Shown here piece by piece: positions 60,522 through 64,000 of a stretch of DNA of 64,000 bases. Origin of the DNA: Chamaea fasciata (lineage: Eukaryota; Chordata; Aves; Passeriformes; Sylviidae). Every line of letters starts with the position of its first letter. The stretch's first letter is position 1. The stretch is taken from positions 95,212,640-95,276,639 of the forward strand of contig JARCOQ010000001.1 in assembly GCA_029207755.1 (NCBI GenBank), in the 5' to 3' direction. The position numbers and the translations under genes were made by a program. The notes under the pieces are model-generated. The model searched no databases, was not told where the DNA came from, and worked only from the letters and a program-made list of their open reading frames with translations.

Positions 60522-63500
60522 AATGGACATTCCTACTGCCATTTTAGCCAAACTTTACCAGAAGTAAGTCTGAAGATACGAGCAGGACAGAACAGCAATT
60601 AAATGGCAACAAATACATGGGATTCACACCTGCACTGTCTTACAGTTTTTCTGTCATCTACAGAGACATTTTGAAGTGCGCCCTTTTCTCTGACAAGTTC
60701 TCTAAGTTTAATACTCATATTCACAGAGATTTACACTCTGCACGTAGTTTGAGAGTGTGTCTCTACCTCAGCAGCTGTACATATACGTGTCTGCGGCAGA
60801 GATCCTGTAGCTGAGCATTTCTAATAGTTTCCATTGAAAGTGTTATTTCACCCCTCCCTCCTAACTCAATGAAAAGCACTTTTTTCCACTTGTAGGTCTT
60901 CAAAGCTAGGACTTGCCCAAGGAAGAAATTCTCCAAGGATATGCTTGAAATTAATCAGACAATTTTTAAGTCATGAGATGTTTAACAAAGGCTTCAGTTG
61001 TCACTTTTTGTCTGGGGCAGGAGAGAGCTTGGAAAGCACTGCATGTGGAAAGAGACTAGTGGGCTTTTGGTAGATCTAGGCTGAAAAGTGCTGAAGATCA
61101 CCTTAGGAGAGTCAAAACTAAAAATGGATTTACTAGGATGGGAAGTGGAAGACAGACAGGAGTAAAGTTTTTTACAGTAATGAAAGAACAATCCCAACAA
61201 TAAACAAAATTAGGAAAAAATTAATTTTACTCTGAATAAAATGCTTGGGTTTGGGGCTGGTGGTGATGATGTTTAGTTGGCTGTTTTGGGGGAGGTTTAT
61301 TACTAGGTTATTTTAGTTGCTTTTTGTTGTTGCTGTTGTTGGGGTTTTTTGATTGCTAGTTTAATTACTTACATTTTATTAAATTAGGAAATACAGAGGT
61401 TAGGGCTTTAAAATCTAGGATCTTGATTCTACCCCAGATTCCCCTTTTTGGTTAGACACCACGACAGGTCAGGTCTCTCCAGATATACTTTTAACTAAGC
61501 CCCAGACCAGTATTGTTTGCTATCTATCTTCTCCATAATGACAAGGAACAAAGAAATCAAATTATCTTTTAATCAAGTGTCTTACTATAAACACACACAG
61601 TTTTATCTTCTTCAGAGGACCAAGAATCTCCCTTTTTCAGTCCCATAGTACTATATCAGGGCTGAAAAAAGGTTTCATCATCCACCTTTTCTACTTGAGG
61701 CTGTCAACTCTTTGCTTTCTCTCTCCCTGAAATTTCTCCTTTGTCACGACCTGGGCACTGCTTACAGGAACACTGTTTGTAACATTTGGTCAAATCATAT
61801 TTTATGCCTTTATCTTGCACACTATATATATGCTAGCCTAAGAGAAAATACTGAATTTTTAAGCATTCATGGAAAACATATTTATATACAGCCTGGCTCA
61901 CTTATCATTTTTTTTTTCCGGTTTAATATTTAGCAATAGCTACCAAGAGCCACTATAAGTCCTGTTAGACTCTTTTTTAACTCACTTCCTTACTTTGATA
62001 GGAAAGAAGAAACTTTCTGTCTTTTTATGCACACGATATCAGTGGATACCTGCATATCCTTACTGTTGCAATGGAGTTTTTATCGAGTATTATATATGAC
62101 CAAAACATATGTCTGCCTTGGTATCTTATAGTAGATGAACATATTTAAGAGACAAATATAGACGCAGGCTCCAGATTTATAAAACTTGTAATGAATTTTT
62201 ACAGTATACATAGCAAAACTTAATTATTGGATGGATTTTTCCTCTGATTTTAGAAAACCCATAGTAATGAAGGAAGTAATGCACTATTCAAGCAGATGAT
62301 CTACATGAAATGCTGCTGACAGTGCCTTTAGTTTCTGCTGGACATTTTAACATGGATGTCTGGCCAATGCTCAACATTTTTTATCTAATCTGGATGAAGG
62401 AAAACAAGACAGATCATGTTCTTGATCTCTGCAGTCCATTTGTTTTGAATGGATGACTGTGGGGGGAATCCCTAAATACAAACAGTTTATTAGCCCCCTC
62501 CCGTAGGTCACTGGGATTTCTTGAGTTTCTAGTAATCATTTGTAGGCCCAAGAATTACTGAAGCACGGGCTCTTTATGTCTGCTGTATCCATCTATCCAT
62601 GTATCTCTTACTCCCCACAATTGCAGTGATATTTGTAAACATCCACGCAGTTTTAACCTTGATGTTCATCTTGTCTTTTTCAAACACAGCAGAATTCCTT
62701 TGAATTAGGACATCTGTACTTTCCCTCAGTACTGTGTCCAGCTGCCTTCAACTAAACTGGAGTTTTCCTTTTTGTTAAAAATCATCTCTATTTTCCAGGC
62801 AGAAGTTTTGTTTACTTCCCCTAGCTCTGTCAACTGATCACACTCCTTGAGACTCCAAATGGCAGGCCACAATTCTGCTGTTGGTTTTTATCCATTGACT
62901 GAGTTAGTCTGGCTGGCTGTTGTTATGTTTCTCATCACAAGCGTTTTTTGTTCTTTCCTGCTGACAGCAACACAAATTTATTAGCTGCACATTTCTCTCC
63001 TCTAGAATTGTAGGATATAAGGCTCATAGGAATATTCTAGTGCAAAGTTAGTGTTAGAGAAGCAGTCTGGACAAGTGGCCTGAGTAAGTGAGTTAAGAAC
63101 CAAATTAGAAAAGAATAAAACATTTATCTTTTGCCTATACCTCTCCTGAGCATGTACAAATAGCTGGCATTTACCATATCCTCTGGCAAGGAGGACCATG
63201 GCTTAGTTATGCATTTCATAAAGAAGTCCCTGCTTCTTTGTTTTCAGCTTAGATCCTGCTGATATTCTTTGATGTCTCTGAGTTCTTGTACTGAATAGGG
63301 TTCACTAAATCAGTGTCTACTCTTTTTTCTCCATGCCCTTTGTGACTTAAGAAGCATCTTTTTTATACCCTTTCCACTTTTCTTTCTGTACTAAGTGTGA
63401 ACTTACTTGGCTGTTTCTTGTACTGCAGGCATTCTACCCCTCTAGTTATCTTTTTGGTCTTTCTCAAAGTTTCTGTGTTCTAGAACATAATTTTGGATCT

Positions 63501-64000
63501 CTGGTGGAGTCAGGAGAATCATAACTGCACATGATGCAGGTAATATCAAGATTTCTTGAGTGACAATGTACTCTGTCCTTTCCCTGGTGAGGAAGACAAC
63601 TGATGTACTTTCTTGACTGCAGCCAAGATGACATCTTCAAAGAACCCTTGTAAGCTCAATAATTCATGCCTAAGGGCTATTTTTATGTGTAATTAGGATT
63701 TCTCCTCCATCTGAATAAATTTATAACAAATGGTAGAAATTAATGTAGTCTACCATTTAATTCTCCAGTTATTCCCTCTTAGAAGATCCATCTGGAATTC
63801 TTTGCAATCTGTCCCATCCTTATTAAAAAAACCCTCATCAGCAAAGTTCACTGCACAGCACTCACATAACTGCCTGCCCTCACTTAATCCCATAAGAAAG
63901 ATGGAGAGAGGCTACAAGTGCATTTAGTGACAGAACAGGGAGGAATGGCTTCACACTGACAGAGAGTACATTTAGATATTAGAAAGACTCTTCTTTCTGT
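60522..64000. other. Upstream flank, no gene recognised
   Basis: About 3.5 kb 5' of COL15A1. I see no exon, CR1 piece or RNA gene that I can support, only T/G-rich low-complexity stretches near 61255-61350. Confidence 0.7.

Noticed and set aside
1..64000. CRISPR arrays, operons, phage or bacterial islands
   Set aside because: Nothing of the kind is present; gene structure and repeats are vertebrate.

Overview
The window looks like bird nuclear DNA. It is AT-rich, intron-dominated, and carries about ten fragments of CR1-type LINEs on both strands. It also holds a decayed endogenous retrovirus remnant of ERV-L type. Nothing bacterial or plasmid-like is present: there are no operons, CRISPR arrays or rRNA. 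The species cannot be fixed from the sequence alone.

The one gene I can support is the 5' part of COL15A1 (collagen type XV alpha-1) on the minus strand, running from about 60.05 kb down to base 1 and continuing past the window edge. I placed twelve coding exons by reading the minus strand with splice signals and codon phase. They are 60043-60053 (start codon), 59844-59926 (signal peptide), 21760-22307 and 18837-18911 (thrombospondin N-terminal-like/laminin-G domain), 18325-18417, 12785-12818 and 11627-11745 (acidic Ser/Gly/Thr-rich linker), 8674-8799 (linker into first Gly-X-Y), 8067-8093, 5441-5503 and 1689-1766 (Gly-X-Y), and 1-54 (Ser-Gly-rich interruption, partial). All phases join without a stop and give about 437 residues. 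The signal-peptide exon is separated from the domain exon by a 37.5 kb intron.

Repeats lie in the introns. The ERV remnant (13772-16655, plus strand, antisense to COL15A1) sits in the intron between exons 5 and 6. It has an LTR-like 5' region, gag-like frames, an aspartic protease with DTGA, and stops at the very start of reverse transcriptase. CR1 fragments lie at about 4440-4740, 9895-10690, 17028-17200, 23585-23735, 25630-25985, 36200-36455, 39685-39750, 41888-42350, 48935-49200 and 52190-53290. Several microsatellites and homopolymer runs are also present.

Upstream of the gene (60.1-64 kb) I see a possible TATA-type promoter region and no other gene. I found no evidence of a new biological system. 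The points most worth a second look are the split signal peptide with an uncertain start, the 34-nt frame-setting exon 6, the shortened linker compared with mammalian COL15A1, the ERV decaying by stops in one unbroken frame, an unexpectedly long open frame at 45.9-46.7 kb (open on both strands), and a perfect 22-bp hairpin at 40.2 kb.
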